A DNA stretch of 64,000 nucleotides from Cyanobacterium sp. Dongsha4 (GTDB lineage Bacteria; Cyanobacteriota; Cyanobacteriia; Cyanobacteriales; Cyanobacteriaceae). The position numbers and the translations under genes were made by a program. The notes under the pieces were generated by a model, which ran no database searches, was not told the DNA's origin, and saw only the letters and a program-made list of their open reading frames with translations. Shown here one piece after another: positions 27,894 through 37,278 of the stretch (its first letter is position 1; each line of letters begins with the position of its first letter). The stretch spans positions 2,307,326 through 2,371,325 of the forward strand of contig NZ_CP084098.1 in assembly GCF_036345015.1 (NCBI RefSeq), read 5' to 3'.

Positions 27894-29180
27894 TTAAACC
27901 TCGCCACTGCCGACAACAATTTGTTTAACTGTGGTGAAAGTTTCCAAACTGATTAAGCCTCGGCGATTTCCTTTTTGATTAGAGATGCCTAAAAATACAG
28001 AATTACTACCGGGTAAATAACGATAAAAACGAGGAGAAGAATTAACATATACTAAAGCAGAATCCGTTTCCATAGCAAAAATTCTTCCTTCTTGATAAGA
28101 GTCTGTTATCAAACAATTCGCATGACCACTACTATAATTATTTATCCAAGCAATGGCAGAAGATAAATCATCGACTACACGAAAAGCGATTGTATGGTTT
28201 AAGAAAGGTTTACCCCACATTGGAGTTGAGATTAACTGCAAATGTTCTGGATATTCATTAACTAATATTTCATCACCTAAAAGGGTAAATTTCTGCTCTT
28301 GTAAATGGTTAAATAGACGAGTGATAGAATTAGATTTTTGTTGACAATTAATTAACACTTTTTCGATCGCATTTACTGGATCGGGAATAGTATTATAACT
28401 ATCAGTAATAATATGTTTAACTAACTCCAAATCATGACATAAAGACCAATATAAATAACAATTGCCCATAGCAGATTTTAAAACAGGGGCAGTGGCAAAT
28501 TGAGTCACTTCTTGAATTAAACTAGGTCGTCCATAGGGTATGATGAGGTTGATATATTGATCCTGAGTTACTAAGTCTTCAATTTTAAAGCCCTGTTCAG
28601 AAGGTAAAAACTGTAAACAATATGACGGAAAATCAACGTCTTCTAAAGCAATTTGTAAAGCCTGAGCAATGATAGAATTAGTGTTACTCGCTTCGCTACT
28701 ACCTCGCAAAATGAGGGAATTGCCCGTTTTCATCGCTAAACCAGCAGTAATAATGGCTAGTTCGGGTAAAGCCTCGTAAATCAAAGCTATAACCCCTAAA
28801 GGCATTAATTGGGAGTAATTTTGACAATATGTGACTTGATAAGGAGAATTAATAACTTTTTGAAAAGGGTCTGGTAACTCAGCTAAAGTCTCAAGTATTT
28901 CGATCGCACTTTCCAATCTTTGAGGAGTTAACTTTAACCAATTAGAAATTAATTCAGGTACAGCCATTTCCTTGCTAATTTCTAAATCAAGGGTATTAGC
29001 CTGTAAAATATCATCAAGGCACTCTTTGAGTTTTATCGCCATTTGCCTAATAGCCTGAGAACGTTCAACGCCTTTGATACTGCCCATTTCAATAAATGCT
29101 TGGTGTGCCCGTTGGGTAACAATATCAATCGGTTGCAATTCAGAATCATTCATAATACTAAAGTTAGCGGCTATAAACAA
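27894..29180 (-). CDS. Divergent ProA-like protein lacking the catalytic cysteine
   Basis: 428 aa, gamma-glutamyl phosphate reductase (ALDH superfamily) in length and overall order: GVIALIYEALPE, KTGNSLILRGSSEA, LIIPYGRPSL, VYVNSSPRF, and a terminal GLISLETFTTVKQIVVG. The motif that carries the nucleophile in ProA (CNAIETLLV) here reads PDPVNAIEKVLI, with Val269 in place of cysteine. Other family residues also drift (YEALPE for YEARPN). It is probably not an active glutamate-semialdehyde dehydrogenase, so a separate true proA is expected elsewhere. Met10 (29153, MNDSELQ) is the better start, avoiding overlap with the gene upstream. Confidence 0.82.
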   Translation of the reverse strand: MFIAANFSIMNDSELQPIDIVTQRAHQAFIEMGSIKGVERSQAIRQMAIKLKECLDDILQANTLDLEISKEMAVPELISNWLKLTPQRLESAIEILETLAELPDPFQKVINSPYQVTYCQNYSQLMPLGVIALIYEALPELAIITAGLAMKTGNSLILRGSSEASNTNSIIAQALQIALEDVDFPSYCLQFLPSEQGFKIEDLVTQDQYINLIIPYGRPSLIQEVTQFATAPVLKSAMGNCYLYWSLCHDLELVKHIITDSYNTIPDPVNAIEKVLINCQQKSNSITRLFNHLQEQKFTLLGDEILVNEYPEHLQLISTPMWGKPFLNHTIAFRVVDDLSSAIAWINNYSSGHANCLITDSYQEGRIFAMETDSALVYVNSSPRFYRYLPGSNSVFLGISNQKGNRRGLISLETFTTVKQIVVGSGEV

Positions 29181-29568
29181 ACCACAAAGAAAAACAAACT
29201 GATAGAAATATCAATCCCACCATCATACCAGAGATTAAGTTAAATCCCCCCGTCAAGGTAATTAGTAATGGAGTAGCAACCAAAACAGAAAAGAAAAAGC
29301 AAACAATTCCTAAGAGAAAATAACTTTCCTGCCAAGGTTTTTGCGCACTTATCCAACGCTTTCCTAACCAACGCCATCTTTTTTTATAGGGATAAGTTGG
29401 GTTGAGTTGTTCGATATATTCTTTGTTTTCTGCCAAGACAAAAATTTGTTGACATTTATCGCACCCCATCGCTTCTGTAAGGATAATGGGCTTTAGTCTT
29501 CCTTTACGACGACAAGGGCAGGGGTATTCACAGTTTAGATCAATGGGAGTATTTTTTCGCAGACGCAC
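29164..29568 (-). CDS. Zinc-ribbon membrane protein of unknown function
   Basis: 134 aa. Four cysteines in two pairs, CEYPCPC…and CDKC, form a likely zinc ribbon in the first 40 residues. Two transmembrane segments follow (about 84-104 and 108-131). It is the gene just upstream of the ProA-like gene and is close or overlapping depending on that gene's start, so the two are probably one transcript. Not recognised beyond cyanobacterial hypothetical. Confidence 0.65.
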   Translation of the reverse strand: MRLRKNTPIDLNCEYPCPCRRKGRLKPIILTEAMGCDKCQQIFVLAENKEYIEQLNPTYPYKKRWRWLGKRWISAQKPWQESYFLLGIVCFFFSVLVATPLLITLTGGFNLISGMMVGLIFLSVCFSLWFVYSR

Positions 29569-29691
29569 GGCAATTACTTCACAATTTTTTCAAGTTAGAT
29601 TTATCCTCATAGTTTTATTATAGATAGCTAAACAATAATGGAAATTTAAGATTAGTAACGGCTTTAACTATTAAAGATTTATCTATACTCA

Positions 29692-30585
29692 TCATTCATT
29701 ATTTATTATCTCTAAATAAATATGTTGCAGGTTGATATTGACTTTTGTTACTGAAGTTAAATAAATTTCTGAAAATATATCAATTATCGTGGATAGTTCT
29801 AATATTTCCTCACTTAAAATAGCTATTTCTCCTTGATAATAACGATACTTTAAACCTTGTTTTTTTGCTATTTCAATTAATTTTTCTTCTTGCTCACATT
29901 TAATAAAAATAAGCTCTTTTGCAGGTAAAATATTTTTTAAATCATTTAAACTTCCTTCTTTAACAATTTTACCTTGCTTAATAATACAGAGGCGATCGCA
30001 CAATTTTTCAGCTTCATCTAAGAAATGAGTCGTTAGTAAAATAGTCATGCCTTCTTGTTTTAAACGAAGAATTAATTGCCAAATATCATAACGGGCCTCA
30101 ATGTCTAATCCTGTAGTTGGTTCATCTAAAATTAATAATAAAGGATGATGAATTAATGCGATCGCAATATTTAATTTTCTTTGCATTCCCCCACTCAAAG
30201 CGGAAACAGTATCATCTTTTTTATCAAGGAGATTAACAGCTTTTAGACATTCATAAATAGAAGATTTTAATTGAGTACCTTTTAACCCATAAAGTTTACC
30301 AAAAAAAGCTAAATTTTCCACACAAGTAAGATGAGAATAAAGCAAATTCTCTTGGGGAGAAACCCCTAAATAATATTTACTTTTTTTAGAGAGTTTTTGT
30401 CCGTTAATAAATATACTTCCCTCATCATAATTTAAAAGACCACAAATTATATTAATAGTTGTTGTTTTCCCCGCACCATTTGCCCCTAATAATCCACAAA
30501 TTTCTCCTTTGTTAATATGGAGATTAAGACTATCTAAAACTTTCTTACTTTCATAGAATTTGGTTAGTTGATTTATTTCTAGCAT
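29692..30585 (-). CDS. ABC transporter ATP-binding protein (export type)
   Basis: 297 aa. Walker A GANGAGKTTT, Q-loop VSPQENLLYS, signature ALSGGMQRKLN, Walker B LLILDEPTTGLD and H-loop LLTTHFLDEAE are complete. The DrrA/CcmA-type layout, with a C-terminal extension of about 80 residues after the ATPase core, suggests export or ABC-2 partnership. No permease is adjacent; the only ABC-2 permease in the window is 31 kb away at 61.9 kb. Substrate unknown. Confidence 0.88.
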   Translation of the reverse strand: MLEINQLTKFYESKKVLDSLNLHINKGEICGLLGANGAGKTTTINIICGLLNYDEGSIFINGQKLSKKSKYYLGVSPQENLLYSHLTCVENLAFFGKLYGLKGTQLKSSIYECLKAVNLLDKKDDTVSALSGGMQRKLNIAIALIHHPLLLILDEPTTGLDIEARYDIWQLILRLKQEGMTILLTTHFLDEAEKLCDRLCIIKQGKIVKEGSLNDLKNILPAKELIFIKCEQEEKLIEIAKKQGLKYRYYQGEIAILSEEILELSTIIDIFSEIYLTSVTKVNINLQHIYLEIINNE

Positions 30586-30728
30586 TTTAAAATAATAAAT
30601 AATCTTGAAGGATAATTTTAATTAGTGAATAGATTTCCAGAAGGCAAAGTAAAAAATTTTAATTCTGACAGATAATAATCTAAATTAGGATATATATGTA
30701 TATTTTTATTTAAAAGTTTTCTAATACT

Positions 30729-31052
30729 ATGTCTAAATGGCAAAAAAAAGCAAGAGAATTTCATACTTTGATCGCACCGATTATATTATTACCTCTGTTT
30801 ATCACAATGCTGACAGGAGTAGTTTATCGTTTAGGGAAAAGTTGGTTTGGTTTATCCAGAGATCAAGTACATTTTTTGATGGTAATTCATGAAGGGGAAT
30901 ATCTGGGCAAATTTTTAGAGCCAATTTATGTTTTGCTTAATGGTTTAGGATTATTATGGATGTTATTAACGGGCTTATTAATTTTAATCAATTCTTGGCA
31001 AAGGCATCCTTTATTTAAGAAATTATTTCACAAACAAGCTAATAGTGAATAG
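30729..31052 (+). CDS. PepSY-associated-type small membrane protein
   Basis: 107 aa with two transmembrane helices (about 14-34 and 69-91). The patterns LPLFITMLTGVVYRL, HEGEYLG and GLGLLWMLLTGLLILI resemble the paired helices of PepSY-associated membrane proteins, but no PepSY domain itself is present. Function unknown. Confidence 0.6.
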   Translation: MSKWQKKAREFHTLIAPIILLPLFITMLTGVVYRLGKSWFGLSRDQVHFLMVIHEGEYLGKFLEPIYVLLNGLGLLWMLLTGLLILINSWQRHPLFKKLFHKQANSE

Positions 31053-31165
31053 TTGATAATTAAAAATTCCTAACTCCTAACTCCTAACCCCGAACTAATC
31101 TGTCTAATACCCCAACACCCTAAGCCTATATCTCACCCTCTCTCTAGCATCCCATAAATTATCAT

Positions 31166-31384
31166 ATGATTGATCCCCATTATCCTCATATCGTCATTGC
31201 CTTTGACTATCGTGGTTGTCGTGTGGAAGTAGAAAAAGATAGTTTTCAGGGGGAAGAAATTTATTCTGTGTGGGTTAATTATGGATTTCAATGTGTCGTA
31301 GTTACTCCTTGTTGTTATAGTAAAACAGAAGCGATTAGAAAAGGCAAACATTGGATTGATAGTCAATTGATATTTGACGAATAG
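31166..31384 (+). CDS. Small conserved-looking hypothetical protein
   Basis: 72 aa, soluble, beta-rich (PHIVIAFDYRGCRVEVE…YSVWVNYG…VVVTPCC). It ends 18 bp before the SbcD-like gene on the same strand, so it is likely co-transcribed. A comparable length ORF also exists on the other strand over the same bases, but this one has better operon context. I do not recognise the family. Confidence 0.55.
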   Translation: MIDPHYPHIVIAFDYRGCRVEVEKDSFQGEEIYSVWVNYGFQCVVVTPCCYSKTEAIRKGKHWIDSQLIFDE

Positions 31385-31402
31385 CAATAATTTGAGGATT
31401 CC

Positions 31403-32632
31403 ATGAAAATTTTACACTTAAGCGATATTCATTTAGGAAGTAGTTTTAGTCATGGTAAGATTAACCCTGAAACTGGTTTAAATACTAGGTTGGAAGATTT
31501 TACCCGCAGTTTAAGTGCTTGTATTGATGATGCGATCGCATCTGAGGTAGATTTAGTTTTATTTGGTGGTGATGCTTTTCCTGATAGTACTCCTGCACCA
31601 TATATACAGGCGGCTTTTGCAAATCAATTTCGTCGTTTAGCAGATGAGAATATACCCACCGTGTTATTAATTGGTAATCATGACCAACATTCTCAGGGTA
31701 TGGGCGGGGCAAGTTTGTCAATTTATGATCGCTTGGGTGTACCTAATTTCATTGTGGGAGAAAAATTAGAAACTCATACCATTAACACCAAATCAGGGGA
31801 TATACAAGTAATTACCTTACCTTGGTTAACTCCCAATGTTTTACTTACCAGTCCTGAAACACAGGGAGCATCTATGGATAAGATTTATGGTCTTTTAATC
31901 CAAAAAATTGAACCCATTTTGGAAGGAGAAGTTAGAAAATTAAACCCGAATATCCCCACCATACTATTAGGGCATTTGATGGCAGAAAGAGCCACCCTAG
32001 GGGCAGAAAGATATTTAGCGGTAGGAAAAGGTTTTCAAGTTCCCCTATCCCTATTAATTAGACCTGAATTTGATTATGTTGCATTGGGTCATGTCCATAA
32101 ACATCAAAATCTGAATCCCAAAAATAATCCCCCTGTTGTGTATCCCGGAAGTATTGAAAGAGTGGATTTTTCCGAGGAGAAAGAAGAAAAAGGTTATGTT
32201 TTGATTGATATTATCGAGAAGGAAGTTAACTGGCAATTTTGTCCTTTGCCAACCCGACCTTTTGTTACTATTCAGGTGGATGTTACCGCTAGTGATAATC
32301 CCCTTCAAACTATCATAAATGCGATCGCATCTAAAAAAATCGAATCCGCAGTGGTAAGACTAATTTATCGTTTACGCTCAGAGCAAATAGAATTAATTAA
32401 CATCAAAGAAATTCATCAAGCTCTATCAATGGCTCATACTTACACCATCAAAGCCGAATCCGTGAGTGAATTAGCCAGAGCCAGATTACCAGAATTGGGC
32501 ATTGGTAAAAGTTTAGACCCCCTCGAAGCCCTTTCAACGTATCTTAATAATCGAGAAGATTTGCAAGATTTAGTCCCAGAAATGTTAGAAGCCGCCAACC
32601 AATTACTCAATAATGTCACGATGGAAGTTTAA
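31403..32632 (+). CDS. SbcD-like metallophosphoesterase
   Basis: 409 aa. Metal-binding motifs of calcineurin-like phosphoesterases are present: ILHLSDIHLG, LVLFGGDAF, IGNHDQ, ILLGHLMA and ALGHVHKHQ, followed by GSIERVDFSEE as in SbcD/Mre11. SbcD works as a nuclease with the SbcC ATPase, but no sbcC gene is adjacent. The C-terminal 130 residues would form the capping domain. It could instead be a free-standing DNA repair nuclease. Confidence 0.85.
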   Translation: MKILHLSDIHLGSSFSHGKINPETGLNTRLEDFTRSLSACIDDAIASEVDLVLFGGDAFPDSTPAPYIQAAFANQFRRLADENIPTVLLIGNHDQHSQGMGGASLSIYDRLGVPNFIVGEKLETHTINTKSGDIQVITLPWLTPNVLLTSPETQGASMDKIYGLLIQKIEPILEGEVRKLNPNIPTILLGHLMAERATLGAERYLAVGKGFQVPLSLLIRPEFDYVALGHVHKHQNLNPKNNPPVVYPGSIERVDFSEEKEEKGYVLIDIIEKEVNWQFCPLPTRPFVTIQVDVTASDNPLQTIINAIASKKIESAVVRLIYRLRSEQIELINIKEIHQALSMAHTYTIKAESVSELARARLPELGIGKSLDPLEALSTYLNNREDLQDLVPEMLEAANQLLNNVTMEV

Positions 32633-32666
32633 TTAACCTCAGTTCGGTTTAAGAATATCGGGTAAG

Positions 32667-32699
32667 AGTTCGGGGTTCGGAGTTCGGAGTTCGGAGTTA
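32667..32699. repeat. Tandem 7-mer repeat, inverted relative to aactccg
   Basis: Four to five copies of ggagttc/cggagtt, the reverse complement of the aactccg array in the MITE-like elements. One unit has an extra change (cggggtt). Confidence 0.75.
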
Positions 32700-32818
32700 T
32701 GAAAGAGGTGTCAGGTTGCAGGTTTTAGAAGAAAGTAATAAGTATTCGGAGTTTTTAATTCTTAATTCTTAATTCTTAATTATTCACTATTCACTATTTG
32801 CCCCTTGCCCCCTGAAAG

Positions 32819-33739
32819 TTAATTACGATGATTATTTTGATAATAAATTCTCGCCCCTGCCCATTGTAGTTTATCTCTAAGGGTTTTATAAAAAGAATGG
32901 GAATCTCTGAGGATAATGAATTGAGCATTACAGTCAGCCATTTTGACATTTACCCACTGCCCGGGCCACATAGTAGTTGCCAATGCGCCATCAGTCCATA
33001 GTTTATTATTTAACTCATAATCTCCCAAACTCCAAATAGTAACTACAGACCTCGGAGGCAATATCAAAGAGCGACTGGATAAACTTAAAGGACAAATAGG
33101 AGTAACTGCGATCGCACTCATGCCAGGGTGCATAATCGGGCCATTAGCGGAAGCCGTATAACAGGTTGAACCAGTAGGAGTGGAAACAATTAACCCATCA
33201 CCATGATACTGATCTACTACTTCTCCATCCACTTCCATTTCTAACAAAGAAGTTGGCATCCTATCCAAACAAGCAGGTTTCACACACATTTCATTTAAAC
33301 AAAAAAAGCGATCGCTCACAGGCTCACAATTATCCTTTTCTCTTTCCCAAACCTGTGCTTCAAGCATCATTCTTCTTTCTACCGCATATAAATCATTCTC
33401 CAAACGATGCCACAATTTTTCGGTATCTTTAAACAACTCAAAAGGCTCAGTCAAAAACCCTAAATGTCCTCCCACATTCACCGCCAATAAAGGGATACTT
33501 TCAGGAGATAAATGACGTGCCGCCGCCAAAACCGTACCATCTCCCCCCAAAATAATACCTAAATCTATTTTTTGTCCTGCCGAAGCTAAAAAAACGGGAT
33601 AAGGGTTATCTTTAACTCCACTAGGTCCTAACAACACCTTACATTGACGAGCTTCTAACTCTCTAGCACATCTTTCAGCCCACTTTTTACTTTCTTTATC
33701 CCCTGCCTTGTAGGCAATAATCACTTGTTTGAGACGCAC
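32819..33739 (-). CDS. nadK: NAD kinase
   Basis: 306 aa. Phosphorylates NAD to NADP. The GGDGT motif (65-69), FCLNEMCVKP, and the SGLIVSTPTGSTCYTASANGP-like segment (DGLIVSTPTGSTCY…) are the substrate and active-site regions. The N-terminus VIIAYKAGDKESKKWA is typical of one of the two cyanobacterial NadK groups. No cofactor or regulatory neighbour seen. Confidence 0.95.
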   Translation of the reverse strand: MRLKQVIIAYKAGDKESKKWAERCARELEARQCKVLLGPSGVKDNPYPVFLASAGQKIDLGIILGGDGTVLAAARHLSPESIPLLAVNVGGHLGFLTEPFELFKDTEKLWHRLENDLYAVERRMMLEAQVWEREKDNCEPVSDRFFCLNEMCVKPACLDRMPTSLLEMEVDGEVVDQYHGDGLIVSTPTGSTCYTASANGPIMHPGMSAIAVTPICPLSLSSRSLILPPRSVVTIWSLGDYELNNKLWTDGALATTMWPGQWVNVKMADCNAQFIILRDSHSFYKTLRDKLQWAGARIYYQNNHRN

Positions 33740-34064
33740 GGATTTATCTATCTAGTATTTCTCTCAATTTTAGCTTAAATATTCTGAAAAAATCCTTAAT
33801 TTAAAAGCAAACGGAGCAAATCTATTATGATAAAATTAATATCTCCTCAGTAGGAAATTAGGAGTAAAAATGAAGAGATATAAACAAAAAAAGTATATAA
33901 ATTGAGCATTTTAAAAACCTCTCTTGTTATATGAACTTTTGCCTCTAGCTCAAGAAAGTCAGAAGTTTCTTCTCTCCACAGAATCTTTGCCATATTGTTA
34001 ATGATTAATTTTTAGTTAATAATGAAATTGTCATTAATTTATAAACCAATAACAAAGAGAAATT
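33740..34064. other. Intergenic region upstream of DUF502 gene
   Basis: 325 bp between divergent genes. An 11-codon, lysine-rich ORF at 33870-33905 follows aggag (33860-33864) and might be a leader peptide, without further support. Otherwise AT-rich and featureless. Confidence 0.3.
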
Positions 34065-34772
34065 GTGTTACAACGCATAAAGCAAGATTTAAAAAATGAC
34101 CTGATTGCTGGATTATTAGTCGTTATCCCCCTAGCGACAACTATTTGGTTGAGCTATGTCATAGCGAATTGGGCGATAAAATTTTTAACCCAAATACCAA
34201 AACAAATTAATCCTTTTGATGGTTTGCACCCTATCTTAACCAATTTTCTCAATTTTTTCGTAGGCTTAACAGTACCTTTTGCACTGATTTTATTAATCGG
34301 CTTAATGGCAAGAAATATTGTTGGACAATGGTTGCTGGATGTGGGCGAAAGAATATTACAAGCGATTCCCCTTGCAGGTTCAATTTACAAAACTCTCAAA
34401 CAAATATTAGAAACACTTTTTCAGGATTCACAAACAAAATTCCGACGGGTGGTAATGGTGGAATATCCCCGCAAAGGCGTTTGGAGCGTAGGATTTGTAA
34501 CAGGTAAAGTAAGTGGAATGATACAAGATCATTTTGACAAAAATATGTTGAGCGTTTTTATTCCCACTACTCCTAATCCAACTTCTGGATGGTACGCAGT
34601 AATACCAGAAGAAGAAGTAATTAACCTTTCTATATCCATTGAAGACGCTTTTAAAGTTTTAATTTCAGGGGGAATCGTTAGCCCCAATACTAATAGCACA
34701 ACCTCCAGTAATAATTCTGGGAAATCTTTGCCTTTAAAGGATTCGAATATAAGTGTTTCCAATCAATCATAA
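34065..34772 (+). CDS. DUF502 membrane protein
   Basis: 235 aa with a GTG start. Two transmembrane segments (about 12-37 and 56-82) with the conserved DLIAGLLVVIPLATTIWL, then LQAIPLAGSIYKTLKQ and TTPNPTSGWYAVIPEEEV, all diagnostic of DUF502. The family is common in cyanobacteria and plant chloroplasts (COV-like), role unknown. Stands 128 bp upstream of sufC on the same strand. Confidence 0.85.
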   Translation: MLQRIKQDLKNDLIAGLLVVIPLATTIWLSYVIANWAIKFLTQIPKQINPFDGLHPILTNFLNFFVGLTVPFALILLIGLMARNIVGQWLLDVGERILQAIPLAGSIYKTLKQILETLFQDSQTKFRRVVMVEYPRKGVWSVGFVTGKVSGMIQDHFDKNMLSVFIPTTPNPTSGWYAVIPEEEVINLSISIEDAFKVLISGGIVSPNTNSTTSSNNSGKSLPLKDSNISVSNQS

Positions 34773-34900
34773 CTCTCTTTATTAACCTGAAATATAAAAA
34801 TCATCATTAAAAATTAATTAAACAACAAAATTGTTGCTAAAGTACCCTAAAATAGATACCCAGATATTAAATAAAAGCAATAAACTAAAAGACACCGATT

Positions 34901-35671
34901 ATGAATCAACCTATATTAACTGTTCGTAACTTAACTGCAAGTGTTGATGGCACTCCCATTCTCAAAGGAGTTAACCTCGAAATTAAAGCAGGGGAAATTC
35001 ATGCTATTATGGGGCGCAACGGTTCAGGAAAAAGCACCTTTTCCAAGGTATTGACAGGGCATCCCGAATATGAAGTTACAGGGGGTGAAATCATCTATCA
35101 AGGAGAAAACCTACTAGAAAAAGAACCAGAAGAAAGAGCCTTAGCAGGTATTTTCCTCGCCTTCCAATACCCCTTAGAAATCCCCGGAGTAAGTAACCTC
35201 GACTTTCTCAGAGTTGCTTATAATGCCCGTCGTAAACATTTAGGCTTAGAAGAATTAGACGCATTTGATTTTGAAGACTTAGTCGAAGAAAAATTAGAAG
35301 TAGTAAAAATGAACTCTATCTTCTTGCAAAGAAGTTTAAATGAAGGTTTTTCTGGGGGAGAGAAAAAACGTAACGAAATCTTACAAATGGCTTTACTTGA
35401 ACCCACATTAGGCATTTTAGATGAAATCGATTCAGGATTAGACATTGATGCTTTACGCATCGTTTCTGAGGGTGTCAATCAATTACGTAAACCTGATAAT
35501 GCTTTTCTTTTAATTACCCATTATCAAAGACTTTTAGACTATATAACCCCTGATTTTGTCCATGTTATGTATGAAGGAAAAATCGTCATGAGTGGTGACA
35601 AAAATCTAGCCCTTGAATTGGAAGCAAAAGGTTACGATTTCCTCGATAAAGAGCAATTAACCACCGTTTAA
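34901..35671 (+). CDS. sufC: Fe-S cluster assembly ATPase SufC
   Basis: 256 aa. ABC-ATPase without membrane partner that drives the SufBCD scaffold. Walker [10 protein letters not shown] (38-46), signature FSGGEKKR (150-157) and Walker B with the SufC-specific LDEIDSGLD (173-181) are present. SufD follows. The usual cyanobacterial order is sufB-sufC-sufD-sufS; sufB is not upstream here (DUF502 is), so the operon is split or rearranged. Confidence 0.97.
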   Translation: MNQPILTVRNLTASVDGTPILKGVNLEIKAGEIHAIMGRNGSGKSTFSKVLTGHPEYEVTGGEIIYQGENLLEKEPEERALAGIFLAFQYPLEIPGVSNLDFLRVAYNARRKHLGLEELDAFDFEDLVEEKLEVVKMNSIFLQRSLNEGFSGGEKKRNEILQMALLEPTLGILDEIDSGLDIDALRIVSEGVNQLRKPDNAFLLITHYQRLLDYITPDFVHVMYEGKIVMSGDKNLALELEAKGYDFLDKEQLTTV

Positions 35672-35827
35672 CTTAATTTTAGAAGATTGAAAATTTAGGG
35701 TATTAGGGTATTGGAGTGTTGGGGAAAGTTAATTAAACACTGTTGCCCTCTCCTCTCAATAGACACAGAGCCTCTTATTCTTTGCCCTTTGCCTTGTCTT
35801 AATTACTAATTATTAATTGAAGTATAG

Positions 35828-37195
35828 ATGATGATATTGACACAAGAAAATTTAAAAAGCACAATAGATGGATATTTAGGCTGTTTACTGCAAATTGCTG
35901 AAAGTCAACCCCTTCATCTGGAAGGAAAATTACAAACTATTGTTGAAGAAATTAGAAGAAAAGCGGCGAATAAAGTTGTTAAATTAAATTTGCCTACTAC
36001 CAAAGATGAATCATGGCGTTTTACGGATTTATCTGAATTATATAAACAAGATTTAGTTTATGCTCAACCTCAAGATTTAGAAAACCAAACTTTACAAGAA
36101 TTTATCCTCAGTGAAGCCCCTAATTCTCGTTTAGTATTCGTTAATGGTTATTACCAAGCTAATTTATCGGATACTTCTGGTTTAAATTCAGAGCAAATTT
36201 ATGTGGGCAATCTAGCTAATTTAGATGACGATAAACAAGAAAAAATAGCTCAATATCTAGCTAAAAATGAGCCTGAAAATGAAGTTTTTACCGCTTTAAA
36301 TTCCACCAGTTTAAATGATGCTTTTGTGGTGTGGGTAAAAGCTAATCAAGAAATCAAAACCCCTATTCATTTACTTCATCTTAGCGTTAAAGAAAAGATA
36401 GGAAGTTGGCATCAACCTCGTATTTTGGTGGTAGCGGAGGCGAATTCAGTTTTAGAGTTTATTGAATATTACGGTGCAACTTCTTTTGGTTGTTCTGATT
36501 CAGCAAGACAACAATATTATTTTACGAATGTCGTTACAGAAATTCATTTACTAGAGAATGCCCAAGTTAATCATAATCGTATTCAAAGAGAATCTGGAGA
36601 TGGTTTTCACATTGCTCAAACTACGGTAAATCAGGCAAAAAATAGTCGTTATACCATCAATGAAATTAGCTTGGGAGGTAAGTTATATCGTCATAATTTA
36701 CAAGTTAATCAACAAGGAGAGCAAACAGAAACTTACTTGCATGGATTAACAATGTTACAAGGAAAACAATTGGGAGATACCCATAGTGAGGTTAACTTAA
36801 ATCATCCTTATGGCACTGTTAATCAACTTCATAAATATATTCTTGATGATGCAGGGCATGGGGTTTTTAATGGTAGAGTTTATGTGCCAAAGTTAGCCCA
36901 GTTGACTAATGCGGCACAACTAAATCGTAATTTACTTCTTTCCCCGAAAGCAAGAATCAATACTAAACCTGAGTTACAAATTACTGCTGACAATGTTAAG
37001 TGCGCTCATGGGGCAACGGTTAGCCAATTAGAAGCGGATGAAATCTTTTATCTTCGTAGTCGTGGCTTAAATGAATATGATGCCCGTCATTTGTTAATTG
37101 ATGCTTTTGCGGCGGAGATTATTGATAATATTCCTTTTGCTTCTTTGCGTCAACGTTTAACTCAGTGTGTTACTTGTCGTACAATTAATGATTAA
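35828..37195 (+). CDS. sufD: Fe-S cluster assembly protein SufD
   Basis: 455 aa. The C-terminal beta-helix core has SARQQYYFTNVVTEIHLLENAQVNHN, LHGLTMLQGKQLGDTHSEVNLNHP, the GVFNGRVYVPKLAQLTNAAQLNRNLLLS segment and KCAHGATVSQLE, which holds the His/Cys of the SufB-D interface. The N-terminal WRFTDLSELYK is usual. SufD partners SufB and SufC. No sufS follows; the next gene is on the other strand. Confidence 0.95.
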   Translation: MMILTQENLKSTIDGYLGCLLQIAESQPLHLEGKLQTIVEEIRRKAANKVVKLNLPTTKDESWRFTDLSELYKQDLVYAQPQDLENQTLQEFILSEAPNSRLVFVNGYYQANLSDTSGLNSEQIYVGNLANLDDDKQEKIAQYLAKNEPENEVFTALNSTSLNDAFVVWVKANQEIKTPIHLLHLSVKEKIGSWHQPRILVVAEANSVLEFIEYYGATSFGCSDSARQQYYFTNVVTEIHLLENAQVNHNRIQRESGDGFHIAQTTVNQAKNSRYTINEISLGGKLYRHNLQVNQQGEQTETYLHGLTMLQGKQLGDTHSEVNLNHPYGTVNQLHKYILDDAGHGVFNGRVYVPKLAQLTNAAQLNRNLLLSPKARINTKPELQITADNVKCAHGATVSQLEADEIFYLRSRGLNEYDARHLLIDAFAAEIIDNIPFASLRQRLTQCVTCRTIND

Positions 37196-37278
37196 TCAAG
37201 AAGCATGACACTATAATTTAACTTTTTCTTATAGCAAGGAGTTGAGGTGAAGATTTAGGAGTTAGAATATTTTATCTT

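Noticed and set aside
31133-31387. Minus-strand ORF over the 72-aa gene at 31166
   Set aside because: The plus-strand gene has better context, 18 bp before the phosphoesterase gene.
34065-37195. Complete suf operon
   Set aside because: Only sufC and sufD are present; upstream DUF502 is unrelated.
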